Below, in pieces: positions 13,141 through 26,334 of a stretch of 64,000 nucleotides of DNA. Both the position numbers and the translations under genes were made by a program. Every line of letters begins with the position of its first letter. The first letter of the stretch is position 1. Below the pieces are notes generated by a model. It had not been told where the DNA came from. It was given only the letters and a program-made list of their open reading frames with translations, and ran no database searches. Source of the DNA: Epiperipatus broadwayi (Eukaryota; Onychophora; Udeonychophora; Euonychophora; Peripatidae); contig JAQFVV010000049.1 in NCBI GenBank assembly GCA_028023455.1, forward strand, positions 5,798,855 to 5,862,854, in the 5' to 3' direction.

Positions 13141-14031
13141 CATTTATATTATTATGTTAACCTTACCATATTATTTTAAATTAATATGACCAATATCTTA
13201 AACATTTATTTATATTAATCTTTATTCTAAACCTTTACGAATATTATTTTAACATATTTACTTATATTACACTAATCTTACAATATTATTTTTAAACCAT
13301 TACGAACATTATTTTCATATTTATTTATATTACAATATTATTTTTTAAACCATTTATTCAACTTCTTTATTTAACGTGCGTGTATTAAAAAAAACTTTTA
13401 TTTTATTACACTACTTTATTTAATATCTTCTGCGGATATATTACTTATTTTCTGTTATCTTATTCATTTATTTAATCCTACAAACTTTATTTTTAAATCA
13501 TTACTTTGACCAGTTATTTGTGAACATTTTTCTTTATTAATATGTGTATGACAGGGAAAAAAAAACTTTTATTTTACGAAGCCTTCATTATTATTATTAC
13601 TAAACAATTCCTCCCTTTAACTTTACTTTTGATTTTAGCTAGTGACATTCTGATTCAGATTTATTACCTATGTCAAAATAATTATTTTACTCATAGTCCA
13701 TTTCTGGTCTTTTTTGTTTCTGTTTACTTTAATATTCCACCCGTTAACTAACTCCTAAACTTTGTCAGGCGGTTATTTCTTTCTACCTACTACCTCTATA
13801 ATATAAAGTAACTTTCTCTCTTGTCTATTCCTCGCTTATAATTTATTACTTTATCTCTTTCCCATTCTGTTCTATTTTCAACTTTATAAATCAGAAATCT
13901 TTTATATTTATCAACACTCCATATTACTTCAAACTGAGAATATTTTTTCCTAAGCTTTATTTTTTTAAATCTACATCTACAGCGAATGTAAATGTTTACT
14001 TTAACCTTTTTATTTTTATTTTCTATCTTGA

Positions 14032-14526
14032 TTAATTTATTTCCAAACTACTATACTTAACACTATCTTCTATCTTGAACTTATGTCTCTCTTCTATTTT
14101 TTGGTCTACATTTGTTTCTACTTTATCTGTTGCAATGCTCTCTGATTCTAATTCAATTTTCATGTCTTTTATCACCTCAACTTCCTTTTCATCTTCTTGA
14201 CTTTCTTTAATTAAATCTACTTCTATGATCTCTTGATTTTTCTCTACCTTTCCTGTAATTTCACATCTTATTTTGCTTATTTTCACAATGAGTTCATTAA
14301 TTTCTCCTTTGACTTCTAGCTGGCTTTGTTTAAATTTCTGATACAATTCTTCTTTGAGGTCTTGCTGACTTTGTTTGATTTCTCATATTTCTGTTTTGAA
14401 TTCTTGTTGACTTTGTCTGAATTCTTGCATCATATTCATCATCATCTGCCTCTCAGATATTTCTTCTTTCTCTTTCTCCACTAACTGGGAATTTTTAAAA
14501 TATATCAGGCTTTCCTTCAGCTCCAT
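14032..14526 (-). pseudogene. gag: gag-like coiled-coil protein of the LTR element, one in-frame stop
   Basis: The minus-strand frame opens at 14526 with MELKES, passes a Met/Gln-rich stretch (RQMMMNMMQEF, repeated QSQQEF/QSQQDL segments) and an in-frame TGA (14383-14385), and ends at 14032. It is highly charged (Glu, Lys) with heptad-like spacing, as in the N-terminal coiled coils of some Ty3/Gypsy Gag proteins. It has no capsid major-homology segment and no CCHC zinc knuckle, so the protein is truncated or this is only its N-terminus. Its place just after the 5' LTR and primer site supports gag. The family assignment is inferred from position and composition. Confidence 0.5.
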
Positions 14527-14895
14527 TTTTGAAAATTTCAATTTCAAAGTTGTTTTTCTTTCTATTAAACTAGCGCTTATGTTAAACTAAATTTAAATAC
14601 TATTGTTTATTTATTTCTTTTTAAAATGGAAACATATGACCAACTCCACCACCTTGTCCTCTTTCTCCATCTGTTCTTAATGCTTTAGCTTTGTCCAAAA
14701 CATCTGTCTCTGATTTAACAGAATGATTTATTTTAAATAACATAAATGTCAAAATCTTTTTTCATTTAAAGAAAAAAAAAGTTTCGGTCAATTATTTTTT
14801 TAAAATTAAACCACTTTAAAATATGTAATTTAACTTTTCTTGGATTGTTTACATTTCTTTAATTAATTGACATGATTATTTAATCATGTCGGATT

Positions 14896-14919
14896 TTGCC
14901 TCACATTGGGAACGCTAAG
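14896..14919 (-). promoter_or_regulatory. Probable primer-binding site (tRNA-Lys type)
   Basis: Just inside the 5' LTR, the minus strand reads TAGCGTTCCCAATGTGAGGC. This is close to TGGCGCCCAACGTGGGGC, the known site for tRNA-Lys priming, with the expected C-to-T type decay and a small insertion. Confidence 0.5.
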
Positions 14920-16330
14920 TGTACCATATATGTTATCGCTGTTTACATACTGGCCTCTTAGGCAGACACAACTTCTTCCCGACTGTTGAATTCAATACCA
15001 CGTTCAAAGCACGTTTTTGTTTTGTATAAACACGGGTGCCAGTTACTTATTCAGAGGATAAATAACACACTTTGAACAATGGAAATAGTGGCAAAAGAAT
15101 TGACAGACAAAATAAAGTTTTAGTTTAAAAGACAATTTATTTTAATTAACATTCATTAACCTAAGTTTAAATATCTTATTTAACTAATATAACACATGCA
15201 CATTTATAATTTACACACTATAATATCTTATGAGAAAGCATTAAATAATATTTGAAATTTAAAATACAATGAAATCAATATATACTAATGCATGAACACA
15301 CACAACATTTTAAACACACATATTAATAGTTCGTCTATGTATGCTATAAAGTTCTTAAACTTGACTCTTGAGGTTTATGAATGTGATGGCTACTTTAGAA
15401 ATGAGTACAAGAAAATGTTATTACCTAGGATTTTGAACGTGGATACATCTTGCTGTTTGCTGCTTCTAATGAAGTATTTCTAACCGGTTAGATTTGAAGT
15501 TTTCTTGTGGAGATTTGATGCTGATTATTCTGAGGCATTTTCTTTAAGACAATTAGATATTGAGTGGCTTCAGGTAGTTATGCAGGCATCACTTTTATCA
15601 GGTAGGTTGGCTGTTTTCATCGGACTTCAGGCTGGAGAAAGTCGTATGTTTTCTGAGGTTTTAACACTGCATTCTTGATTCTGGATATATAATAAGCTGA
15701 CTGATATAACTCACTGATAGATTGTACTGAACTGTTATCTCAAACACAACTTAAACACAACTCAAACTTGACTAACTGTCCGATAAAAAATTGACTATTT
15801 ATACATACGACATGTTGTCATTTCGATATCCTCCAGCCATACCTGTTGTCAAAATTCCTTTGATAATCCTTTAATTACATGTTTTTGGAGATCGTTTAAT
15901 TAGTAGCCATGCAAATGCGTTGTTTCATATTTTTAATTAGTAGCCATCGCTGAGTTTTTTTTAATTTTTTAACTTTCATTTATTTTTTAATATTTAATAC
16001 ACATACATTATATTTACAGTCGCACACACATATATAATTTGGGATCCATTCACTATTTAGTTTTAAGTTGACTTTTTTTCTTTAACTTAAATAAAAAAAG
16101 ATATATGATTTTAAACTTTTAACTTATATTTTAACTAATAAAAAAAACTCTAACTTCTTTTATGAAACTTTAACTTGATGCTTCTAAAGCAAATCCCCCT
16201 CCCCCCTTTTAATTAAATAACTGTAACTTTTATTTCAAAACTCTTAAACTTTTACATTTTCTTTCAACGAAATATTTTTTATTTTATAATTTTTTAGACA
16301 ATTGTTATGTGCCAACACGATATTGATACA
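14920..16330 (-). repeat. 5' LTR of the 10.9-16.3 kb element
   Basis: About 1.41 kb, with TG/CA ends, aligned to 10946-12503. On the minus strand it begins TGTATCAATATCGTGTTGG, and the other copy begins TGTACCAATATCGTGTTGG. Point differences between the copies are frequent, so the insertion is not recent. Confidence 0.7.
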
Positions 16331-16410
16331 ATATATAAATATATATGTTATAAAATATCATTTAATTTACAGAATAATACATTAAAAAATAAAAATATAT
16401 TTATTTCTTG

Positions 16411-16551
16411 AACTACAATTTTGGTTGTTATATGTAAGTTTAACCAAAGATACAGACCATCCATTTTTAATTCAATACTGATTGAATTAATTATTTTATG
16501 CATGCCCAATAGTTTTATATAAAGTTATATATAACAACCAAAATTGTAGTT
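16411..16551. repeat. Short fold-back, 23-bp perfect arms
   Basis: AACTACAATTTTGGTTGTTA at 16411 is repeated as its reverse complement at 16529-16551, with a loop of about 95 bases. It could be a small MITE remnant right beside the LTR element. Confidence 0.5.
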
Positions 16552-16969
16552 TAATAAAAAAAAGTTATATTTTATTTTTTAGTGGATTATCCATCATATT
16601 AAATAAAATCTTTTTTTTTTTAGAAAAATGTTTTTTATACCTATTATTACATTATATTATAAATGTGTAAACTTTATTTATTATTATGTGCAACTGTTTT
16701 TGTGATACTTGTATTAATTTTGCAACACATACTGTATTAACAATATGTTGATAGTTGGGGAATGAGGACTAAACTAAATTTATATAATCTGAATTATAAG
16801 TGAAAAGCAGAAGTAAAATAAAGGGTAAATAGAAAGCTAATTAAAAGTTATAACTTTTCTAGAATGTGTAAATTTCAGCCAAATGTACTGCTATATTCAG
16901 TATAAAAAATAGTGATAGATTGTGATTTTTCTAATGAGATCAATGGAAGAGCAATTATTATGCAATTTA

Positions 16970-18420
16970 GTGTATTGTAATAATTAAAAAAGCAAGTCAT
17001 ATATAACGTGACATTACTTTTAACAAGCTTGTAGTTACAAAAATGCACATAGAGAGTGTACCAATAGCTCAATCAAGCTTTTAATTAATAAGTGTGGTAC
17101 AAGAAAATATTTAAAATCTCTATCCAAAACCCTCCTATCTCCAGACCAACTTGGTTTCGGGCTTATGGCTCACGTCAATGAAGAGCTAGAGTATTCGGAC
17201 ACTAGATCTAAAATATCAACTCAAAAAACCAGCACTTATTTCATACATATATTTAAGTAGAAACTCTGAAATTTTCAGACATGAAAATGTCTTTAAATCC
17301 AGCTATCTAACTTAAATAGCTATATGGGACTGAACCAGATTGAGATCTACCATATTTTAATAGCCTCAGCATAGCCAAGACCTTAAAGGTAAAATTATAA
17401 TAATTAAAAAAGCAAACTCATAATATAATGTGACATTACTTTTAACAAGCTTGTTGTTACAAAAATGCACATAGAGAGTGTACCAATAGCTCAATCAAGC
17501 TTTTAATTAATAAGTGTGGTACGAGAAAATATTTAAAATCTCTATCCAAAACACTCCTATCTCCAGACCAACTTGGTTTCGAGCTTATGGCTCACGTCAG
17601 TGAAGAGCTAGAGTATTCGGACACTAGACCTAAAATATCAACTCAAAAAACCAGCACTTATTTCATACATATATTTAAGTAGAAACTCTGAAATTTTCGG
17701 ACATGAAAATGTCTTTAAATCCAGTTATCTAACTTAAATAGCTATATGGAACTGAACTAGATTCAGATATACCATATTTTAATAGCCTCAGCATAGCCAA
17801 AACCTTAAAGGTAAAATTATAATAATTAAAAAAGCAAGTCATATATAATGTGACATTACTTTTAACAAGCTTCTAGTTACAAAAATGTACATAGAGATAG
17901 AGTATTTTGGATAGAGATTTTAAATATTTTCTTGTACCGCACTTATTAATTAAAAGCTTGATTGAGCTATTGGTACGCTTTCTATGTGCATTTTTGTAAC
18001 TACAAGCTTTTTAAAAGTAATGTCACGTTATATATGACTTGCTTTTTTAATTATTATAATTTTACCTTTAAGGCTTTGGCTTTGCTGAGGCTATTAAAAT
18101 ATGGTATATCTGAATCTAGTTCAGTTCCATATAGCTATTTAAGTTAGATAGCTGGATTTAAAGACATTTTCATGTCCGAAAATTTCAGAGTTTCTACTTA
18201 AATATATGTATGAAATAAGTGCTGGTTTTTTGAGTTGATATTTTAGGTCTAGTGTCTGAATATTCTACCTCTTCACTGACGTGAGCCATAAGCTTGAAAC
18301 CAAGTTGGTCTGGAGATAGGAGTGTTTTGGATAGAGATTTTAAATATTTTCTCATACCACACTTATTAATTAAAAGCTTGATTGAGCTATTGGTATGCTC
18401 TCTATGTGCATTAGTGTATT
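16970..18420. repeat. 420-bp units in direct then inverted order
   Basis: Unit 1 (about 16975-17395) and unit 2 (about 17396-17817) are near-identical direct copies. A third copy starts at 17818 and is cut at about 17900, where the sequence flips to the inverted copy (about 17901-18420). Shared landmarks are AAGCAAGTCATATATAA, CCAACTTGGTTTCG, CTCACGTCA and CAGCATAGCCAA. A further diverged copy lies at 21.9 kb. Short frames of 60-65 codons in the units recur with the repeat and are not genes. Confidence 0.75.
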
Positions 18421-18429
18421 GTTTTTATC

Positions 18430-19150
18430 ATTTTTAAAACTTAATTTTGTCTTTATGAAAAGAAATTTGGATTGAAGCAAGGATGGAAAATTATAAAAAT
18501 GCATGCAACATAAGGCTTAAACCAGCAGTAGATCAAACTTTTCTAACTGCAGATCATGTGAACTTATATAAGGTTTCTAACAGTCAGCTTATAAAAAATA
18601 TATTTTTACTTCCCAATATACAAGATATCCAAAGAAGATAAAAACATTGCAATTATGCCAGAAATCGACTTTCTATTTTCAATGAATTTTTATAAGTCAA
18701 GTTTCTAAAATTAATTTTAGACAATTTTAGTATGATATCTAATGTTATATAATGAGTGATTCAATAGCTCATTGTACAATATTTATAATACAGGCTTTTA
18801 AGTCACATTATATATGACTTTCTCTTGCAATTATTGCAGATGTCTAATGCTATATGTATACCATGTATTACTTGAGTAGATTTAAAGACATATCTTGCTT
18901 CTTTATATAATTTAACATTTTTGTAATATTTTTTTAAAAAAAATCTTATACTATTAAATGGACTGTGAGTCACACAAATCATCACTGCCGATTGCCAGAA
19001 ACTGCTGTGGTTTAACCACTCTTAGATCTACTATTGTGTGATAATTATTGAGAAGCCAAAATCAATTCACTTAAAGCCATTTAAACAAATTTATGAATTT
19101 AACTGATATAAATTATGCTTAGTTAAAGGAATAAAGGCTTAATGTACCTA
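18430..19150. other. AT-rich spacer with scraps of the 420-bp repeat
   Basis: A short piece near 18800 (GTCACATTATATATGAC) echoes the 17-kb units. No gene is recognised. Confidence 0.4.
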
Positions 19151-19154
19151 AAAA

Positions 19155-19290
19155 AAATAATCAAATGGATATTCTAGTGGATCAGCTTCAGGTTCATCAC
19201 AAGCAGTAAATCCATTACATTTTAGACATTCCCAGTCAAATAAAGAAATTAAATTTCTTCCAGAAGTAAGTTATCCAACTGCAAAACAAA
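19155..19290 (-). other. Exon-like segment, unidentified
   Basis: On the minus strand a frame reads FDWECLKCNGFTACDEPE and ends EYPFDYFF followed by TAG. Upstream on the same strand is a strong acceptor-like TTTGTTTTGCAG (near 19282), but joining from it hits a TAA before the protein-like part. On the plus strand the same segment ends at a donor-like GAAGTAAGT (about 19265). I cannot decide the strand, and no family is recognised. Confidence 0.2.
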
Positions 19291-19663
19291 GTAACAAAGT
19301 ATTGCTTCTCTAGTATTTAGATATGGAAGATATCTTCCATTCTCAATACTGATAGTGACTTATTTGCATGGGCTAGAAGGATGAGTCATGCCCTTCCTAA
19401 TGAAAAAAGGAGTCATTTTTAACATGCAACATAGAGCATATATAATTATGTGCATCATCCCTGATTTCTTTACTTACACTAATAATATATATTGTATTCT
19501 AATGTACATTATAAGTATAACTTAGGTGTACGGAAATGCATAATAATATTTTTTAATTAATCAATCAGTATTGAACACACAATATACATATTGATACTGT
19601 ATTTGTATATAAAACTCTAAATTTATTAGATTTATTACACACAATGTTATTCACATTAAATAT

Positions 19664-20750
19664 ATCATCATTATTTTCAAACATTATCACTCCATTGCAG
19701 GATGTAGGTCTCTCCAAGTTCCCCACACACCTCCTTATACCATTCATCTCACATGTTGTCTCATTCTAGTCCTTTTACATTTTTTTGAAATCCAATTTAA
19801 GAATTCCACTGTTCATATATTATCTTTTATTCTAGAAATATGTCCAGCCCAACTTTACTTCAGTCTCTTGCTTCTTTTACTGATGTCAGTAATACTTGTT
19901 TGTTCTCTTATTTTTATACTTTATATTTGATCTCTTCTTGTTACACCTAACATACATTGCTCCTTATTTCTTAGAGCAGTGTTAAACCACTGTATTGTTT
20001 TTTTAAGTGCCCATGTCTCAAATCCATAAGTAAGAACTAGTAAAACATAACACATTGGCATATTTTCTTTTAATATTATTTCTACAAAAACACTCCAAGT
20101 TTAATTCTATGATTAATTTTATAGATTGTATTTCCATATGTAATAATAATATGACCAAGGTATTTGTAGCTATTAACTTCATCTAACTCATCATTATCAA
20201 TCTTCATTTTCATTTTTTGAGAAAATTCATTGAACATTATGTTAGTCTTTTTAATATTTACCTTTAGTCCTTCCTTTTTTTCACCTGATAACTCTTGCAA
20301 CATTTCCTGAAGTCTAAAGCATTATTTACAAAAACTACTACATCACAAGCAAAATCTGTTGACTTAAATAATCTCCATTTACTTTTATTCATTTAGCTTC
20401 TCAATTTAATCCACAAAATACTTTTTGCAGCACTGTTGTAAAAAGATTTGGATATATTTAAACATTTTGTTGTACACCCTTCTCAATGTTTTCCTAGTAT
20501 CATTATGTAATTTATTTGCTGCTGTTGAATTTTTATAAATATTCTTTAAAATATGGCAATATCTTGGGTCTATACTTTGATGATGCTTTCTCACTGAAGA
20601 AATTCCTATAGAATCAAATGCCTTTTCATAATCTACAAATCTAAAGCATAATGGTAACTCATATTAATTTGTCCTTTTTATAACTTCTCTCAATTCTTGG
20701 ATAATACTTATAAATTTTTATAAACAACTGCATCTCATTAATCATTTAAT
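19664..20750 (-). mobile_element. Decayed RTE LINE fragment (reverse transcriptase C-terminal half)
   Basis: Minus-strand frames match the intact copy at 3.8-6.6 kb: DPRYCHILKNIYKN (20406-20594), then LKVNIKKTNIMFNEF and VNSYKYLGHIII (20082-20303), then the AGH-type region near 19840. The order is that of the RT thumb and C-terminal tail. Frameshifts and stops break every part, and the endonuclease domain is absent (5' truncation). The 3' end near 19665 lies by ATGATGA-like bases as in the intact element. Confidence 0.75.
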
Positions 20751-20754
20751 TTAA

Positions 20755-21885
20755 TGAATAATATTAAAGATGAAATATTAAATGTAAGGTCTCAATTTAT
20801 AGAATTTTTAAAAAAGTGATGTACTGTATACAGAATGCAGCATAATTCAGATAGTTTTTTTTTTTTTTTTGAGGAATTAAAAAATATAATATATATGTGT
20901 GTTTAATTGGCAGAAAATGAAGCTGGTTCTTGTGGAATAAGTTGAAAATAGAAGACAATTTAGAAAACATATCCTAAATTATTTTAAACAAATTATGCAT
21001 ATAAAATATTATAAAACAAAGAGATAGAAATAATTTCGCAAGATTTCCTACCATTTTAAGAAAACAGTATAATTGAAGAATCAAAAAATACTATTATTAA
21101 ATGAATGACTTTGAAGGATAAATGAATAAACTATGTAGTGGATATATTATAACAATAGTCTTATTTCGACTACATTAATTGTATTAACAATTTTTTTTAC
21201 GATGTTCATGTCAATTTCAAATGTTCACATTTTTTAAATAAATGAAAGCTAATTAAAAATTATTTTCACTCTACAATGTGTGAAGATCAATCAAATATAT
21301 CACTACATTCAGTATTAAAGAAACTGAAAAATTGTAATATCTTTAATGATATGAATGTAGGAGCAAGGATGTCATATTTTTAAATTTTGACTTTTTTAAC
21401 CAAAGTATTTTATGTAATGCAAATAGTATATATCTACAATAGATCGGTATAACTTTAATGTATATATATAAACTGTTCATCTTATATTGATATCATTATT
21501 TAAATATAAATTATTTTATTTAAAATTTTGACAGGCTGCCAAAACATCCATTCATTTCGAAACTTATTTTTGAAATCAAACATTGAATTACATTTTTATA
21601 TACTAATGTATAAATGTTTATACAGTAATAAATTACTTTTCTTTATAATTCACTTTTTAAATTATACCTAACTATAGTAATATTTTAAAGTCCATATTTT
21701 ATTCTTGTTTTTTATGATAAGTTTATTTTAATTTAATTTAAAATTTTATCTTATTTGAATCTTTATTTTATTGAAAAAAAAATACTAATTCTTAGCTGTA
21801 ACTCATCATTTTTATGATTAATATTGACCACTGTTGTCCATTCTCTTAGCAATGGATTAAAATTATATATATAAACTAAAATAAT
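20755..21885. other. AT-rich spacer, nothing identified
   Basis: It holds only a T-run near 20860 and random short frames. Confidence 0.4.
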
Positions 21886-21889
21886 GAGT

Positions 21890-22205
21890 GTGCTAATATC
21901 TCTAACAAGTTTTATTGATAAATGTTGCAAAAAAAAGCATTTAAAATCTCTATGTAAAAATTATCTTCAGCCTCAAGCCTGTTTCAAGCTGTTGACTATT
22001 CTCAGTGAGGTACTAGAATATTTCAGACACTAGATCCAAAATACCAACTCAAAGCCAGCACATATCAGATACTTAACTATTAAGTAGAAAATCTGAAATT
22101 TTCAGACACCTATATGCCTTCAAATCCAGCTAACTAACTTAAATAGCTATATGAGTCTGAAAACTCATCAGCCACAGTATATATTAATAGCTTTAACAAT
22201 ATAAC
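21890..22205 (+). repeat. Diverged copy of the 420-bp repeat
   Basis: It shares TTTAAAATCTCTAT, GACACTAGATC, CCAGCAC, GAAATTTTCAGACA and AACTTAAATAGCTATATG with the units at 17-18.4 kb, in the same order as unit 1. Confidence 0.65.
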
Positions 22206-22209
22206 ATCA

Positions 22210-23875
22210 CTTACATACTAATTACCAATTTTATATATATATGTTGGACTTTTACATTTTTTCTTAAGATTCCAAGATTTAAAAATTTTCTTTCTTGAGT
22301 TCTGGGAACCAAAAAATATGCTTAATAAAATCCAAATTATGATATATTAATGCAAACAAAAACATATATAAAATATAAATTTTAGAACTATAATAACTAT
22401 ATAAAATTTATATCACAGTAAATTTATACTTTTTCCTTTAATAAAATATCATTATCGCATTATCATTAATAATATTCAACATTTTGTGATTCTCAATGAT
22501 TTACTGTAAGTAAAATAACTTTTCATGATTTAGTGCAGGAGCTGGGATAAACGATTTTTTGTTTATTTGCCTTTTGAGAAATTAAAACACACAAAGTTGT
22601 TCAATCTATGTCCCTAACCTACCACTTGGATGCTTGATATTATATAACTAATGAGGAATCAATCAAATGATATATTATTATTGTATATTTTTTAATCTCT
22701 GCAAAAGTTTTAAAATGCCAAATAAATTGTGCTTGGCTGATAAAAAAATATCAAAATTTACAACTGAATTCAATCAATATAATGAATCATTTATGGATTC
22801 AGCAGAGATTAGATCATGTTTTGAAATGAAAACTGTTATGGCATAAAGATACATACTAACTCCAACTTTGCTTTAATTTTTATAACTGGTCTTTGGAACT
22901 ATTTATAGGCAGCTTAATAAAACAAGGATCAATATAAGTAACATTTTAAATTTTAATTGATTAAGAGAAAAACAAGAACTTTTGGTGGGGAGAGGGGGTG
23001 ATTTTGTATTTATAATATTCTGATAATTATTTTATCTTTCCTACTTCAAATAATGTAAAGAGCATACTCAAGAGTTTAAATGCAACATATAAGAACTTTG
23101 GTTTAGTAATATTTTTTTTAAAAAAAATTCTAGTTTCCTGTCAAGTCAGTCATTGATGGTAAAAAATCTTCAGCAATTTTTAACTTGAATAGTTTCTTTT
23201 AATAGGTTTTTATATAAAAAATATTTATATAAATATTGTGTGCAATACATTCATCACACAGTGCTTCTGCTTAGAATAATTTCAAATGACAGAGGATGTC
23301 ATCACAATAAATTAACAATTGTTATCAAATTAGCGATATACAAAGTTCTTATATTACTCTATTTACTGTACGAAAATAAGACTTGGCCACTCTATTAATA
23401 TAGCATAAAGATATTAGAAAAATTTGGATTTAAGGATGTTTCATAAAAGCCTTAAAATATAATAGCAAGAATATAAGTTCAATTAATATGTTCTTTAACT
23501 TGCTGATGGAATAACATAAAACTCATTATTGTTATGATTTGGAAATATAAGTAGAAATTCTGAAGATTTCTGGGGCAATCAAAATCATCATAGTGGATTG
23601 TAAAAAAAGTATTGTAAAAAGTAATAAAGAACATAAATGATTTTAATATTATATTGTTAATATCATATCCTAATTGGATTAGATATGTGAAATGAATAAA
23701 TAAATCAAGATTTTTTTAAAAGATATTTTGCAGTAAAAAATGGACACATACCCATTACATTTCAAAGAAGTGCAATATTAATTATTTTTATTAAGAATAT
23801 TTGATTGAGGATATAACACAATGAAGAACTAAAATTAGACATAATCTTGAACTTATTCAGAAAGAAAATGCATTA
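22210..23875. other. AT-rich spacer, nothing identified
   Basis: No ORF, RNA gene or repeat partner was recognised. Confidence 0.4.
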
Positions 23876-23879
23876 TGTT

Positions 23880-24510
23880 TCTTGGTTTCATAGCTTGCTG
23901 AGTTTAAATCCATATAAAAACTTGGGTTAGAAGTAAAAGGGGTCCATTTTATTTTAACAAAATCTCCAACAAAAGAGTTATTTCAGCTTAATAAGGAAAC
24001 TTTTTTGGCCTCAGGAATTGTCAATTATTAATAATTGATAGTTTATTGGTAACATCAAAAGTGGAAAGTTATCTCTGTTTATTTGAATATAATCTCATTT
24101 GTATTATTTATTATAATAACAATTCTTGTGAATATTTATTACAACATATATAATTCTCTGGAGGATTTAAAAATATTATTTGCAGAATATCTAGAAAAAT
24201 GTTATTCTGTCACATTCTCACATATATAAAAACTATCTTTCTAGGTTGAAATCCATATTAAGAACTTGAATTTGAATAAAAGAAAATACCTTTTACTTCA
24301 ACAAAAGTCCAATAAAAGAGCTACTATAGCTTAATGAGAAAACTTGGTTAGCTTCAGAGATTGTCAATTAGTAATAATTGGCAGTTTTTGGAAACATCAA
24401 AAAAGTTATCTCTGTTTACAGGGATATAATCTTTATTTCTATTCATTATTATAATAACAACCTATGGAAATATTCAATTCAACATATATATTATAAGAAT
24501 AAAAAAAAGA
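23880..24510 (+). repeat. About 340-bp unit in tandem duplicate, SINE-like
   Basis: About 23895-24165 and 24240-24500 share AATCCATAT(A/T)AA, CTTCAACAAAA-type bases, AAAAGAG, AGCTTAAT(A/G)AG, ATTGTCAATTA-TAATAATTG and GTTATCTCTGTTTA. Each unit carries a B-box-like GTT(T/G)AAATCC near its start and a TAGCTTAATGAG-like A-box downstream, so the unit could be two tRNA-derived repeats read head to tail. The copies are diverged. Confidence 0.5.
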
Positions 24511-25174
24511 TGGTCATTGAACATGCCAAATTTATAACAAGGAAAAGTGAAATATTAAAATTAAATGCTAAACAAGTATTAGATTAGAATTCAGGGTTCT
24601 CTATTAGTGTGATCTATGCCAATAATAAAAGAACCATATGGGTAATAATAACAATAATAATAATTATTGAACATTATAATTACTCTAAGCATAATTGAAA
24701 ATAAATTTTAAGAGGAAGATAATCCTTAACTCACACTTATATCCTACAAAAGCTCTCAATATTTACCATATATACCATAGAGTAGTTAGATTATAATATA
24801 ATTTTTTTTCTTAATAAAATTTCTATTATTTCCACTTCCAATAGATAGTCTTATATCTCTCAGTTACTATTAACATCTTATTGCATGATCAGATCCCCAG
24901 TTCAAGATTTAGATAAAAATAATCATATTCTTTAAAACTTATTTGTTTATTTGTGCCACTTGGCTTTTTTTCACAATAATTTCTTTTACATAAGATATAG
25001 TTTATTTTTATTATTGAATTATGATATTAAGATCTTAGGTTTTGTTTAAATATTCTTAGTATTAAATTTTTCAGTTTTTATTTATTTATAAGTTGTTAAT
25101 CAAATGAATGATGTCCTAGTAAAAGGTGTAAGAAAACATACACTTATTACAAATATAATGCCTAGCTACTATAC

Positions 25175-25339
<165 letters not shown>

Positions 25340-25344
25340 CGGTA

Positions 25345-26275
25345 AATAATCTGCAATCAACTACTATGGTCCAAAAAAACAGTAGCAATTTCAACAAGAA
25401 GGCTCAATCAACCACTCATTAAAAATGGACTAGGTTTACACAATATTAACATATTTCACATCCAAAAACAAAGGAATCTCATAATTACCACTTTACAGCA
25501 ATTCACAAAACTAAAACACCTTGTGCAAATCATCCCAGCTGATCATCCACCTCCAACTCAGTCATACATATCAACAATTATTTATGAATTTAAAACTACG
25601 GCAAACATACCTGAACAATATACACACAAATATTCATATTGGAATATCTATAATCTCACAAATGAAATAAATAACATTAATGATCCCATGTTAGGAACAC
25701 AAAGATTTCTAAAATTTAAAATCTGGAACCAAAATTTTTTGACTTTTTTTGTATTTTTTTCCCCCCCCCCCACCCTCTTTCTCCCAAAAAATCTCAAAAA
25801 ATCCTTTTTAAAACTTCCATCTATCAGAAAAAACCTTCCAACACATGCTATCCAATTCAGCCTCAACCATGAAAAATAATTTTTCCCTCAGAAACCTAAC
25901 ACATCAATTGAAAATTTTGCGCATCAAACAAAATCAATACCAAATGAGCAGCTACTTTTTTCTGCTTTTGGTGTACAAGGTGCACTTTAATGGAAATCCA
26001 GGCGGCATCCGCTCTTCCAAATCCAACAACCAGCCACTCTGACAAACTTTTCAATAGCTTCTCAGATTTTTAATTATGCACAAGCTAAACAGCAAAAAGA
26101 TCAAAAAAGCAACTTATACATCAACTATTAGATTTTTTTAAGGACCTTCAACCCAAAGTTCAACAACTCAAGAAGCCAAATTGAACTATTCTCAAATTCT
26201 TTTTTTCCAAAATTAGAAACCTTTACGAACGCCTTCATAAAATAATAATAATAAAATAAAAAAAAAATATAAGAT
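25345..26275 (+). pseudogene. C-terminal fragment of a LINE reverse transcriptase ORF
   Basis: Right after the microsatellite the plus frame reads INQPLIKNGLGLHNINIF, the 'P...GGLGL.NI' segment that follows the RT domain in L1/Tx1- and CR1-like LINEs. An open run to about 25740 follows (LQQFTKLKHLVQII, then YEFKTTANIPEQYTH). A C/T homopolymer patch (25745-25835) breaks the frame. The tail ends in AATAATAATAAAATAAA at about 26245-26270, like a LINE 3' end. The RT core is missing. The fragment resembles the minus-strand copy at 49.5-50.5 kb in the GLGLH segment. Confidence 0.55.
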
Positions 26276-26334
26276 GATGAATTTTACAATTTTTTTCTTC
26301 CTTTTCTTATGTATTGATAGATATATTTACATAT

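Larger units (their letters stand above)
10946..16330 (-). mobile_element. LTR retrotransposon, minus strand, probably non-autonomous
   Basis: Two direct repeats (10946-12503 and 14920-16330) that start with TG and end with CA flank only about 2.4 kb of internal sequence. The internal region holds a gag-like frame but no protease, RT or integrase that I can find. The flanks ACATA (10941-10945) and ATATA (16331-16335) could be a diverged 5-bp target duplication. Read on the minus strand, the 5' LTR is the right-hand copy, followed by a lysine-tRNA-type primer site and then gag. Confidence 0.65.
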
